Origin: Erpobdella octoculata
Taxonomy: Eukaryota > Annelida > Clitellata > Hirudinida > Erpobdellidae
Length of the DNA: 64,000 nt
Direction: 5' to 3'
Assembly (NCBI GenBank): GCA_963978895.1
Contig: OZ022238.1
Coordinates: 11,494,842-11,558,841 of the forward strand
Shown here piece after piece: positions 1-11,700 of the stretch. The first letter of the stretch is position 1, and the number at the start of each line of letters is the position of its first letter. The notes beneath the pieces were generated by a model, which saw only the letters and a list, made by a program, of their open reading frames with translations, was not told where the DNA came from and made no database searches. The position numbers were made by a program, and so were the translations under genes.

Positions 1-3000
1 CAGGTTCGACCTGGCCAAAATGGTTCATCGGTCGAAGACTCTCATAGCACAAGAAACGAGGCCTGCAGAAAGTCAGCCCGAATAGCTGATAAACGAAAGA
101 GAAACCTTACCACAAGAAGATCTGATGAAACCAGTGATTTGGAAGGTTCAGAAAATGGTGATGATGGTGTCTTTTCAAGCTTCATACCAAATCAAAAATA
201 TTCAAAATCTCGGTTTGGTGCCAATAAGAGAAACAGGTCAAGTGTTTTGAGCAAGAATCCGGACGAAGAATTTGTTGTCGGTAGAAAACTATTGACCTCA
301 AAAAAGAGGAGAAAATCAAATTCGAAGCAGGTAGGAAAGGAACCTGTAAATAACAGCTTTGAGGTTCTGGTAGGTCATCACCTTAAATTATAGATAGCTA
401 TTAAAAAATTTTGATTATAGTTAAGAGTAACTTTGCCGTTGTATGAATCTGCGACAATTGGCCTTGCGACGCTTGGGCTTAGTGACGATTGACCCTGCGA
501 ATATTGGCCTTTGCCAATTGATTTTACAATAACTAGTAACAAATGAATTTTAATTTTCATGATTTTAGCTTTGAGGAGAAAAAAGAAAGAAATTTGGCTC
601 AATTACATGATTGAGGAACGAGCGTTGTCAACTGAATTTGTTGACAAATGTCTATTAAGATCGCAAAAAGTTACCCATCCCAGCAGCTTAACTGCTTTAA
701 ATTGATTGATGAATAGCTGAATGGTCACAGGCATTTCGAGCCACATTTTTTAATGGCTTAAAATCTGTTTCACTGTTTCAAGACTGAAATAGCAGTAGGT
801 TGGATATACCTAGGTATTCCCTGATGTAGATCATTATATAATTTTATTTTATCCCCTCTTTCAGATAGGCTCCCGGATTGGTTTGCATTAAGCAAACCTG
901 AAAATCTTTTCCACAAGTATTTTATGAATAAAGTTTTTACACCAGGAGTAAAAGTTTATTTGGATTTTGCAAAATAAATGCAAATAAAAATTATACTTAG
1001 CATATTAAGTTTTTTTATAATAGTTTATAGGCTTTTACACCAGGTGTTTTAAGACTGTATTTATTTGATGATGACTCCTGGGCCATTTATGCTCAGCTCA
1101 CAGACACCATCATCATTGTTTTTTTCAAATGAGAAAGTTTATTAGTGAGGTTTTATTAGAATTTAGCAAATTAAAGTCAGATATGTATTTTTTAATTGTA
1201 ACCTATGCTGTGCCGCCATGTCTAAAGTTTGAAACTCGCTGTTGCTAACATCAGTCTTAAAACACCTGGTGTAAAGAACTATAAACTATTATAAAAAAAT
1301 GTTGCTAAATGTATATTGCAGACATCATTACCAGTATTAAGTCATATGAGTATGTTTATTAGAGAGCAGTTTTTCAAATTTTGCAAGTTAAATGCAAATA
1401 AGTACTTTGTTGTTTTTATTGTTACCCTCGCTGTGCCGCCAATGTTTAGTGTGAATGCAAATAACTGACTGAGCAAAATTGTTAGGTGTGTAACTTGACC
1501 TCGGTGGTAACTAATAAAACTGATATAAGGCCAATCGACGCAAGGGCCAATTGACTAGGGCTAACTGTCGCAAGGCCAATTGTCGCATAACGGTAATTAT
1601 TCTAGTAAATACTTTTTATTTTAATATAAGAAAGAATTGAAACAAGAGAAAAACAGAATGGCTGCCAGAAGATGTCGCATGAAGCAGAAACTGCTGATTG
1701 ACAAACTTGCAGGGGTTTGTTTCTTATTTTTTCTATAAAAAACAGAGCAAACTACATTTTGAGGGCTAGTATCATCTGAAAGCAATTTTGATCAGCATTA
1801 TAGGTTGAAAAAATTGTCAAGGTGCTGTCGAACCTGAGAGTTTTGAACTTATGCTAAAATAGTTTGACTTTGTGAATGAAAATAAGATGTGTCATCCAGT
1901 GGCGTAGCTAGGGTCTTCTGCGCCCGGGGACAAAACACAAAATCTGCGCCCCCTACATAAAATCTGTCAAACTACATAAAATATAATAACTGTCGTACTC
2001 AGTATTTGCATGTAGGCTACAGTTTCTGGCGCCTATATACATACATTTCAGTGTATTTAAATTTCTATATGCTTATTGCACCTTACATCATAATTGTATT
2101 ATTCTTTCTTAGTTTTTACTATTATACTGTTTTTTTTACAATTACAAAATATTAATGAATATGATTACGTATATAATTAGATTCTTTCAATTTATTTTCC
2201 AGTAGATTTTATAATTCTGTTTTTTTCTTGTCCGCTGAGTTAGAAGTGCGAAAGAAAAATTATAAAATTTAAAAGCAAAACAACAGATAGGTATTGTCTA
2301 AAATTGTGGTTAAAAATGAGCTGAGTTTTAAACAAAATTTATTTTTCTTGCTTTTACTGCAGCAAACTGGTTAATTATATCATCAAAATCAATCTGTTCA
2401 AGAACTTCCTTCTCCACACTCATTAAGGCCAGATCGATAAGTCTATCTTGTCCCATAGATGCTCGAAGGTAGGAAAGAATTATTTTTAATTTACTGAAGG
2501 ATCGCTCACAGCTGGCAATCGTGACAGCTATGGTAAGAAGGATTTGTAGAGCAACACGCAAATTTGGAAAAACATCTTCTCCGTAACTAACAATGAACGA
2601 CAAGAGTTCTGTAGGAGTCTTTGGTGCAGTATCCTGGCGTGTCTCAAGGAGCATTCTGCAGTCACATATTTCATTTAATAACTCAATTCCTTCAACATCC
2701 GAGTCATAAAAATTATTTCCAAATTCAATACAATGATGACGGAGACTGTCAAGATCTTTGTCATTCAAAAGTTTGTCTACATCAAGTAAGAATCCGAATT
2801 TGAAGTTCAGATCTTTGAGACGAGTAAACCTTGTTGTCATCTCCTGTTGAAGTCGATCTAAAATACTTTTTATGATCCGAACAATTTCTTCTGCCGAAAG
2901 TCCTGCATCTCGGGCAAGTTCTCCAAGCATCCTTCCCGTCGCCTGATTCTACTTTCTACAGCAACACCCCATAGCTCACATCTTTCTTTTGCTTTTAGCA

Positions 3001-6000
3001 CTGAATCATTGCTGGATGCATACCGATGCTGTCGCATCCGCCCAGCCTGTTCAATGTGTATTGTGTAAATTTGTTTGTATCAGTAAAATTTCATTCCACT
3101 GCTGCAGGCACATAATAAAGTTATTACTGTGCACTCAATGCTACATATTTCTCAAAACAGATTTTACTAGTTTATATTCATAATTGTAATACATAGACTC
3201 AGTATATTAGTGCTATTATTAAGTCCCGAGTCCAATGTCTATGTGTCATACTAAGGAAGATTATCTACATTATCATCCATTTCTCCAGCAGCCCGTTGGT
3301 CCCGTGAGACAAAAACGAAACTAAACTTAGTAGTAGCAGTTATGTATAGGCGGCTACACTGACTAACCCAATGTAGCTATACCACGGATATACTATACTA
3401 GCAGTGCCCGTAGCGGCTTCGCTCGCATGAAATTAGAGAATTTGAACCGTGCTTACATAGTAGAGTACTGCACGGATCAATTTTTTAGGTCTCGGCTCGG
3501 CCCGTCGACAACTTGGCCCAGCCCGTTTCAAAAACCGAAATTCCTGGCCCTGCACGGCCCGTCTAATACGGGCCCGGCCCCTTTTTTACAGGCCTAGAAG
3601 TTCTATATACTTGATGAAAAACTTCGGCCCGTCCCACCTTGACTTCAGGTTTAGCCCGGCCCGTCTGAACACCCTAAAATCACTAAAGTGTCTATATACT
3701 TGGTTAAAAATATTGGCCCGTCCCACCTTGATTTAAGGTTTGGGCAGGGCCGTATGAAGACCCTAAAATAACGGCTTGGCCCGTCCGTCCGGTGATAAAC
3801 TGAACTCATCTACTTTTAACCGGCACAAAACCTCAAAATACTAATTTTCACATCTGTAGCACTTACAGTTTTTGAGTAGCAGTTATTTTAAAATCAAATC
3901 ACCCTTTTTCCACTTCACATTTGAGGTCCTGGAAACCAAATTTTCAAAAAATGGTGAAATACGTATATCATTATTTTTAGAGTAGAAACTAAATACTAAT
4001 TTTACTTTTGTAGCATTTACAGTTTTTGAGTAGCAGTTACTTTAAAAACCAAGTAACCCTATTTTCCACCCCATATTTGAAGTCCTGGAAACCAAATTTT
4101 CAAAAAATGGTAAAACACGTATCATTATTCCTGGATTTTTACTACTTTAATTTTTACTCCTGTAGCATCTACAGTTTTCGAGTAGCAGTTACATTAAAAA
4201 CCAAATAACCTTATTTTCCACCCCACATATGAGGTCCTGGAAACCAAATTTTAAACAAATGGTAAAACACGTATATCTTTATTTTTAGAATAGAAACTAA
4301 ATACTAATTTTTACATCTGTGGTATTTACAGTTTTTGAGTAGCAGTTACTTTAAAAAACAAATAACCCTATTTTCCACCCCACATTTGAAGTCCTGGAAA
4401 CCAAATTTTCAAAAAATGCTAAAACACGTATTTCATTATTTTTGGAGTAGAAACTAAATACTAATTTTTACTTCTGTAGCATTAACAGTTTTTGAGTAGC
4501 AGCTACTTTAAAAACCAAATAACCCAAAAAATGATGAAACACGTATATCTTTTTTTTGAGTAGATACTAAGTATTGATTTTTACATCTGAGGCAATTACA
4601 GTTGTTGAGTAGCAGTTACTTTAAAAACCAAATAACCCTATTTTCCACCCCACATTTGAAGTCCTGGAAACCAAATTTTCAAAAAATTGTGAAACCCGTA
4701 TATCATTATTTTTAGAGTAGAAACTAAATACTAATTTTTACTTTTGCAGCATTAACAGTTTTTGAGTAGAAGCTACTTTAAAAACCAAATAACCCAATTT
4801 TCCAACCCACATTTGAGGTCCAGGAAACCAAATTTGTAAAAAATGGTGAAACACGTATATCTTTATTTTTAGAAAAGAAACTAAATAATAATTTTTACAT
4901 ATGTGGTATTTACTGTTTTTGAGTAGCAATTACTAAAAAAACAATTAGCCCTATTTTCCACCCCACATTTGAAGTCCTGGAAACCAAATTTTCAAAAAAT
5001 GCTAAAACACGTATTTCATTATTTTTGGAGTAGAAACTAAATACTAATTTTTACTCCTGTAGCATTAACAGTTTTTGAGTAGAAGCTACTTTAAAAACCA
5101 AATAACCCAATTTTCCAACCCACATTTGAGGTCCGGGAAACCGAATTTTCAAAAAATGGTGAAACACGTATCTTTTTATTTTTCAAAAAGAATCTATATA
5201 CCAAATTTCAAAATCTCCTCATTTTTGGTTTTCGAGATATACATTGTTTTAGAAAAAAGTTTGTTTTCCAGTTTTTTCCCTTCAGGAGCAAAATTTTAAA
5301 AAATCCTTTCTTAGCGGATGTTTACGCTATAAAAGTAATATAAGTTCCAAATTTCACGTTCCTAGGATGAGGCGTTTGAGCTCGGCGTTGATTATCAGTC
5401 AGTCAGTCAGTCAGTCAGGACATGTTCTTTTATATATATAGATATATATATTACCACTTACAGTTTTTGAGTAGCAGTTACTTTAAAAAACAAATAACCC
5501 TATTTTCCACCTCACATTTGAAGTCCTGGAAACCAAATTTTCAAAAAATGCTAAAACACGTATTTCATTATTTTTGGAGTAGAAACTAAATACTAATTTT
5601 TACTTCTGTAGCATTAACAGTTTTTGAGTAGCAGCTACTTTAAAAACCAAATAACCCAAAAAATGATGAAACACGTATATCTTTTTTTTGAGTAGATACT
5701 AAGTATTGATTTTTACATCTGTGGCAATTACAGTTGTTGAGTAGCAGTTACTTTAAAAACCAAATAACCCTATTTTCCACCCCACATTTGAAGTCCTGGA
5801 AACCAAATTTTCAAAAAATTGTGAAACCCGTATATCATTATTTTTAGAGTAGAAACTAAATACTAATTTTTACTTTTGTAGCATTAACAGTTTTTGAGTA
5901 GAAGCTACTTTAAAAACCAAATAACCCAATTTTCCAACCCACATTTGAGGTCCGGGAAACCAAATTGGTAAAAAATGGTGAAACACGTATATCTTTATTT

Positions 6001-8072
6001 TTAGAAAAGAAACTAAATAATAATTTTTACATATGTGATATTTACTGTTTTTGAGTAGCAGTTACTAAAAAAGACAATTAGCCCTATTTTCCACCCCACA
6101 TTTGAAGTCCTGGAAACCAAATTTTCAAAAAATGCTAAAACACGTATTTCATTATTTTTGGAGTAGAAACTAAAATACTAAATACTAATTTTTACTCCTG
6201 TAGCATTAACAGTTTTTGAGTAGAAGCTACTTTAAAAACCAAATAACCCAATTTTCCAACCCACATTTGAGGTCCGGGAAACCGAATTTTCAAAAAATGG
6301 TGAAACACGTATCTTTTTATTTTTCAAAAAGAATCTATATACCAAATTTCAAAATCTCCTCATTTTTGGTTTTCGAGATATACATTGTTTTAGAAAAAAG
6401 TTTGTTTTCTAGTTTTTTCCCCTCAGGAGCAAAATTTTCAAAAATCCTTTCTTAGCGGATGTTTACGCTATAAAAGTAATATAAGTTCCAAATTTCACGT
6501 TCCTAGGATGAGGCGTTTGAGCTCGGCGTTGATTATCAGTCAGTACGTCAGTCAGTCAGTCAGTCAGTCAGTCAGGACATGTTCTTTTATATATATAGAT
6601 AGAGCATAATCTATACAAGCTTTTAACTGCACTGCTTGACTTGACCTGCACTGTTCTAAAGGAGAGTCATAGAAATTACTAGGTAAAGCAAAATAATAAT
6701 TAAAAAATTTTGGTCACTGATATTGCGCCCCCTCCAGCCCTGCGCCCGGGGACAACTGTCCCCCCTGCCCCCCCTCCCTACGCCACTGGTGTCATCTAAG
6801 GAATCGAATGGGAGACTTAATGTCTGTAAATCAGATTTATTGTTATCAAGGTTGAGTCTGTTAAACTTTCAGTCTCGTGGTCACATTAATCATGTTTGGA
6901 GTGATGTGATTGGATCAGAGTTGTCCAGAGGTCGGGTCGAGTCGTGGAATTTTGACACGTGAGTGCGTTGAATCAGGTCAGGCGAGGTTGGGTCAAGTTA
7001 AAAAACATTTGTAAACTATCTTTAAAGAACAATAGTAAATGTACATATTATATACACATAAACACATGGCTTGTTATCTTAATATTTTTTAGTTTATCCT
7101 TTTTATGTATTGAAACAATAAAGGAATTACATTTCAAAAATGAGCGAAATGGTAGAAAAATTGAACGCTTCTCTGCTGTGTGAAATGACCAAAACAATGG
7201 AAAGATTGTCAAAACAATTAGGAGCAGGAAGAACTTAAATCAGTTCAATTTTGATTGACAGTTTAGAGACAGAAGAATCTCCTCCTCCACATAAAAATTC
7301 AATACTTGATCCATTAGCAAGCTTACGCAATAAAGCGTCGTCAACGTCCGAAGAAACCAGTGAAGATACAAATAAGAGTTTTTGTGAAAAAGAACTTTAT
7401 GCTTATAAAATTTTTAGAATTGCAGTAAATAATGCGAAACCAGTTAGGATTTGGGAAGAGAAAAAAACAAGCCCTATGTAAAAATAATCTATATATATAA
7501 AAATGAATGTTTGTATGTATATATGTATGTATGTATGTATGTCCTTTATGCATTGCTACACCATTCATCCGATCGTAATGAAATTTTCACACAACCTTGA
7601 GAGTCAAGGGGAATCAAATATAGAGAAAAAATTTGAAATTCGTCTTATGTTTAAATAATAGGTGTGGTTAAGGACGGGTCGGGTTAGACCGAAGTGGGTC
7701 GAGTAGGGTCTCGTTTTCTGGTAGGTTTGCAAAACTTGACCCAAGGACGACTTTGGATTGGATATTTCTGAATGTGCACAGAATAGATATGTGAAAGTTT
7801 ATTTGGACTCTCGTTTCTTTTTCTGTCGTTTCATTATGATAATTTTTTTTATTCCGCAGGAAGCTGCAGACTTACAAAAAGAGGGCGATGACCTGAAAAC
7901 TGAGGTCGGAAACCTACGTAGTGAGCTGATGACCCTGCAATCTTTCCTCAAACATCACGATACCCTGATAACTTCTCCCACAACGACCGGGCTTCACTGC
8001 CCTATCGGTTTGGCCGTCCACCCTTCTTCTTGTGAAACGAGCTTCCATGATAAAAAGCCCAATCGATCATGA
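1..8072 (+). CDS. bZIP transcription factor, Fos/ATF3-like (5' end missing)
   Basis: This nuclear DNA-binding factor should bind AP-1 or CRE-like sites as a dimer. Three exons join in phase 0: 1-369 (open at the window edge), 1631-1714 and 7860-8072, with stop TGA at 8070-8072. Exon 1 encodes a basic, serine-rich stretch with KKRRK-type clusters. Exon 2 carries the basic region, with the signature N-R-M-A-A-R-R-C-R. Exon 3 carries a regular leucine zipper (L in five consecutive heptads, then H at the sixth), followed by a short tail. The intron between exons 2 and 3 falls just after the first zipper leucine. From memory this matches the conserved intron of FOS, ATF3, JDP2 and BATF. The FOS-like residues KTEVGNL and the terminal H support that group over CREB types. 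ATF2-like remains possible. The donor at 370 (GTAGGT) was chosen because it keeps the frame. The second intron is 6.1 kb because of transposons. Confidence 0.82.
436..1593. mobile_element. Non-autonomous element with mirrored subterminal minisatellites
   Basis: The left end runs through repeated CGACAATTGGCC/GCGAC-type units, and the right end shows the same units inverted (GGCCAATTGTCGC). The outer ends are CCGTT and AACGG. No coding sequence is visible. The interior is AT-rich and holds a smaller inverted repeat. It lies in intron 1 of the bZIP gene. Exact ends and target duplication are uncertain. Confidence 0.5.
1010..1299. repeat. Nested inverted repeat (MITE-like), arms about 48 bp
   Basis: Arm 1010-1057 reads T-rich, ATAATAGTTTATAG, then TTTACACCAGGTGTTTTAAG. 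Arm 1252-1299 is its near-exact reverse complement. A third copy of the same terminus sits near 48935-48985, so this is a dispersed family. No reading frame is visible inside. Confidence 0.6.
2328..2930 (-). pseudogene. hAT transposase C-terminal fragment (dimerisation region)
   Basis: A 200-residue open frame ends at a stop near the low-coordinate side. Its last third has the hAT C-terminal dimerisation pattern: S-C-E-R-S-F-S-K-L-K, followed by L-R-A-S-M-G-Q-D-R-L-I-D-L-A-L-M-S. This is typical of the zinc-finger MYM-type-1-like hAT transposases of animals. The catalytic N-terminal part and BED finger are not present on the upstream side (above 2930). The gene is therefore truncated and should be inactive. 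Confidence 0.85.
3399..6600. repeat. Nested repeat with 152-157 bp tandem array and 1.14 kb duplication
   Basis: From about 3830 to 6240 a unit containing GAGTAGCAGTTACTTTAAAA and CCCACATTTGAAGTCCTGGA recurs about every 152-157 bp, with a few shorter units. A block ending in (GTCA)n plus TATATATAGAT is present twice, at about 5190-5450 and 6330-6600. The offset is 1141 bp, so a segment was tandemly duplicated. The left end reads CTAGCAGTGCCCGTAGCGGC. Before the array, 3440-3790 is rich in GGCCCGTC-type units. There is no credible protein; the short matching ORFs are by-products of the repeat. Confidence 0.8.
6797..7859. other. Rest of bZIP intron 2: degenerate repeats
   Basis: This stretch is rich in GGGTCGGGTC-type units at both ends (about 6930-7000 and 7665-7745), suggesting another degenerate element. 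A 76-codon open frame at 7251-7481 is acidic and serine-rich and may be a transposase remnant. I could not confirm any function. The acceptor of the last bZIP exon is at 7858-7859. Confidence 0.5.
7489..7650. repeat. Dispersed repeat terminus (TATATATA / GAATGTTTGTATGT type)
   Basis: The stretch begins ATCTATATATATAAAAATGA, continues with a TATG run and then GCATTGCTACACCATTCATC. The same sequence occurs inverted at 56590-56742, so this is an interspersed family. The absence of visible TIRs or a TSD would fit a Helitron-like or retroelement end; the class is not resolved. Confidence 0.7.
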
Positions 8073-8716
8073 AATCTGAATTGTTAAATTGCATGTAAAG
8101 ATAACAATTTCAAGCAATCTATTGGTTTTTTGAGTTATTAAAACACTTTTTCTTTCATCATTCTCTTTTGAAGTTTCAGCTTGTTTGTAAAATGCTCTCT
8201 TGTAAAATATCGTTGCCGTGATACTTTCGTTTGTTAATTGTACATGTTGAAAATGCATCTCCGTTGTGACGTGTTTACTTTTTATTTTAAATTATTACAA
8301 AAAGCTTGTCTGCAATTTGTATATTGAATTAAATATGAATTTGAATACTGGCATTGCAGAATGTTCTTTTGTCCTGTTGCTGCTTAAGGACGATGCGCGC
8401 TGGTGATAATTCGCGAAAAAGTTAAAATGCATCTAATCTGGCTTATGAAAAGAGCAAAGGACAATCAAATTTGTTTTTACTAGAGTTCGCGAACGATTAA
8501 TACAAAGTGTGTAATATATTATATAGAACGAATAAGGATATATATTTGTTATATACGTATCAATAGTTTATTAGGCTGATTACCTGATGGCTTGAAAGAT
8601 AAAAAATATCATTGTGAATTGAAACGAAGAGGAACAACTCCGATAGATGTAGCATAAAATAAATAATAATAAAAAGTTAGATGTGACAGTTCAAAGCAGT
8701 TGTATATAATGAAAAA
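8073..8716. other. Convergent intergenic region with poly(A) signals
   Basis: This is the 3' region shared by the bZIP gene (+) and the EHD gene (-). An ATTAAA at 8327-8332 may serve the bZIP transcript. A minus-strand AATAAA (TTTATT at 8567-8572), about 145 bp beyond the EHD stop, may serve EHD. Nothing else is seen. Confidence 0.5.
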
Positions 8717-11700
8717 TTAATGGAGTAGATGTCTTTTACTGGGAGGGATGAGATGAATGGGAAGCGGAGACTTTTGTGACCGACTTGATTGGTCGCCGCT
8801 GGCACCGACGTTCGGCAGCTCAAATCCCTGTATCTTCATCTCGACCAGGTACATGGCTAAAGCGAACTCGTCTTCATCGAGACAATGATCTCCATCCATG
8901 TCCGAAAGGCGCCATATTTTTGCCAGGACCGTGTTCGGCAGTTTTGTTTTCAGCAACTCATCGCGGACGCTGACGCCGGTTGCTTTGCCGTCATCACCGG
9001 CTATCCTGGAAAATATCTGGCTGTAGCGGGCACGCTTGATGGCGTCAATGCCCCACGGCAGGTCGTCACACGAGCTGCTTGAACCGAAAGGATTTCCACC
9101 CCCGGACGGCTTGTATTGCGATGACTTGTTTGTGTCTAGGGTGCCATCTCGGCTGCTTACGGCACTTTTGTTGGTTGTGAAACAGTCGCTACCGGCATCC
9201 AGTCCTTCATATCTGCCAGGTGCAAAGGGAGTGTTTTTCAACATACCCAATGGGGCCAGAGAAACGCCTGGAGCCAGGGTTGCACCTCTAGCCATGTTTG
9301 ATAGTTGATGCTGAACTCCCGGACCACAGTTTTCTGAAGTCATTTCGTTGCTGGTGCTCATTGGATGGTCTCTATCCGGTGAGTCATCAAGGCCGCCGAT
9401 CAAGCTCGGCCGACCGCAAATAAGCGCCGACATAAGTCGATTGGCGTCACTGGCTAGCATAGACTCGACGTCTTGGATGAGTTTTTCTTTTAAAGGCTGT
9501 AGCTTCAGCTCGAAATCGTAGCTTAGCAGCCGCTCGCGCAAAACTGGAACTTTTGGAAAGTTTCCAAAGCTGAGGTCCTTGCGGCGCTCGAGCTTCTCAT
9601 AGATCTCTGGCAGCTTGTCTAGAAGAGCCTCACGACTGCGACGATTTTGTCCGATGCCAATGCCAAGGATGGAAAAGCGCTTGCCGCCAAATATGCTTGA
9701 AGCAACTCGCATTGATTGGTGCAGTTCAGACATGATGTACGCATGGACCTGAAACGCAAATAGGTTCCCTGTCAAACTGGTTCCAACTAAATTATAAATG
9801 AATTCTTAACACAAAAAATGACAAGCAAAGAAAAAGTAAACAATATATTTTAAACTTTAATTGGAAAAAAGTGTATCAAATTCTGCAGTAACCTGAGCCC
9901 ATCTTGATCACGTTTTATTAAAAAATAATATTTGAGCCTATTATGAAATTTAAATCTCTTATAATATCTGAGCCTATTATACTATTTAAATATCTTATAT
10001 TATTTGATACTATTATATATTTGAACTTCTCACATTATTTCAACCACTTATATTATTTGAACCCATTATATTATTTGAACCCATTATAATATTTAAACCC
10101 ATTATATTTTTATTATTTAACCGATTATACCTATTCATATTATTTGAACAAATTATACTATCTGAACCTTTAATATTATTGGAGCCTATTATATTTTAAG
10201 CCTATTAAATTATTTGAACATTTTATCTTAAAACAGCTGTGACAGGTCATCATAGTTATGCAGCTAATATAAATAGCTTACCACAGCTGCTCGAGCCCTC
10301 TTTATGATATCGTTAACCTTTCGAATAGCGGAATTCCTGGGCAGTGTCTGCAGGTCTTGGTAGAGGTCCTGGAGAAGTTAAATTAAATTAAACCATCAGA
10401 TAAACTATTTATTGCTCTACTAAAACTAATATTATTATACGTTCACCCCATAGCAACTCTTAGCGATAGGTGATGAGACTGGTGAATTAACGAGGTATTA
10501 ACGCGGTATTAACGAGGTATTAACAGCAGCTACAAAATCTGGTTCAGGAAAACTTAGTTTACCATCACACGTATCAAAAGACGAGGTTGGCATGGTGACT
10601 TAAATTGGCAATTATCATCGGGGAGGGAAAGCTCCACGTGTAATACTTTGCATTACAATCATTAATATAATTACAACTTTAAGTTTCGTCTTGAATTCGG
10701 ACATTTTTTTAAATGTTTTCAAAAGACTTGTAACAATTAATTGAGCCCCCGTCACCCAATCATTGAGTTGCAGCATCAAAAGTCTTACCTGGGCCTCCAT
10801 CTCCAAGAGCTTCCTGTGATCGTCGTTCATCATTTCACTCATGGAAAAACTGGCAATGAAGACCCGGCACGGTTCTGGAGAAGGCAGGGCACGCCCCAAA
10901 AACCACATAAGGGCTCCATACCCCCTCATCAGCTCTTGACCAGAAAGCATGTCCGCTTTGTTGAAGACCACCTTCAATTTCTCGTCGTTCTCTGGCATTA
11001 TTATGCAAATTATATATTTTATATTTCGTTTGATTAAATTGATTTGGAAACATATAAAAATTATTAATGAGAAATTGGTGCAAATTTATTCTGAATGAGT
11101 CAAGCAATTATTTCTTAAATATGATTTTTTAAGTGAGCCACGGCATTCATTGCACGATGGCTGACTGGTGTTTATCATGATTAATTTTATTATTAAAAAT
11201 TCATAATTATAAAAAATAACTAATTTATATTCTTATTGTAATCTTAAACCTCTGACGATTTCCAATATCTTCTTCATCTCATCAGATATGTCCAGCTTGC
11301 AGGCGTCAATGAAAAGGATGATTCTGTCTGCGTGGCTGGCGAACCAAGCGACCACCTGGATGGATGGAAAAGTGGTTTTGTCGAAAATGAATAACTGTGA
11401 CGTGGCTGGTGATGTAGCTGGAGTTTGTGAGGATCATATAGATAGATGCTTGAGTGAAGGCGATGAAAAACCTGACAACGGTTTTGACAGTAGTTATTCT
11501 AGTAGTGGTAAGTATGATGGTTGCGAAGAGGATGATGATAATGATGACGACGACGACGATGATGATGATGGTGGTTGTTGTGTTGTTGGTGGTAATGATA
11601 GTGGTTGTTATGATAATGGTGGTGGTGGTGATAATAGCAATTGTGCTGGTGGTGATAGTGGTATTTGTGCCGGTGGTGGTGATGATAGTGGTATTGACGT

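Larger units (their letters stand above)
1897..6788. mobile_element. hAT-superfamily DNA transposon, 4.9 kb, with 8-bp TSD
   Basis: Terminal inverted repeats begin CAGTGGCGTAG and end CTACGCCACTG. They are flanked by a perfect 8-bp target duplication GTGTCATC at 1889-1896 and 6789-6796. An 8-bp duplication and a transposase C-terminus inside (2328-2930, minus strand) define it as hAT. Most of the transposase is gone, and the centre is occupied by another repeat with a 152-157 bp tandem array (3399-6600). It sits within intron 2 of the bZIP gene and is probably not mobile by itself. Confidence 0.92.
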
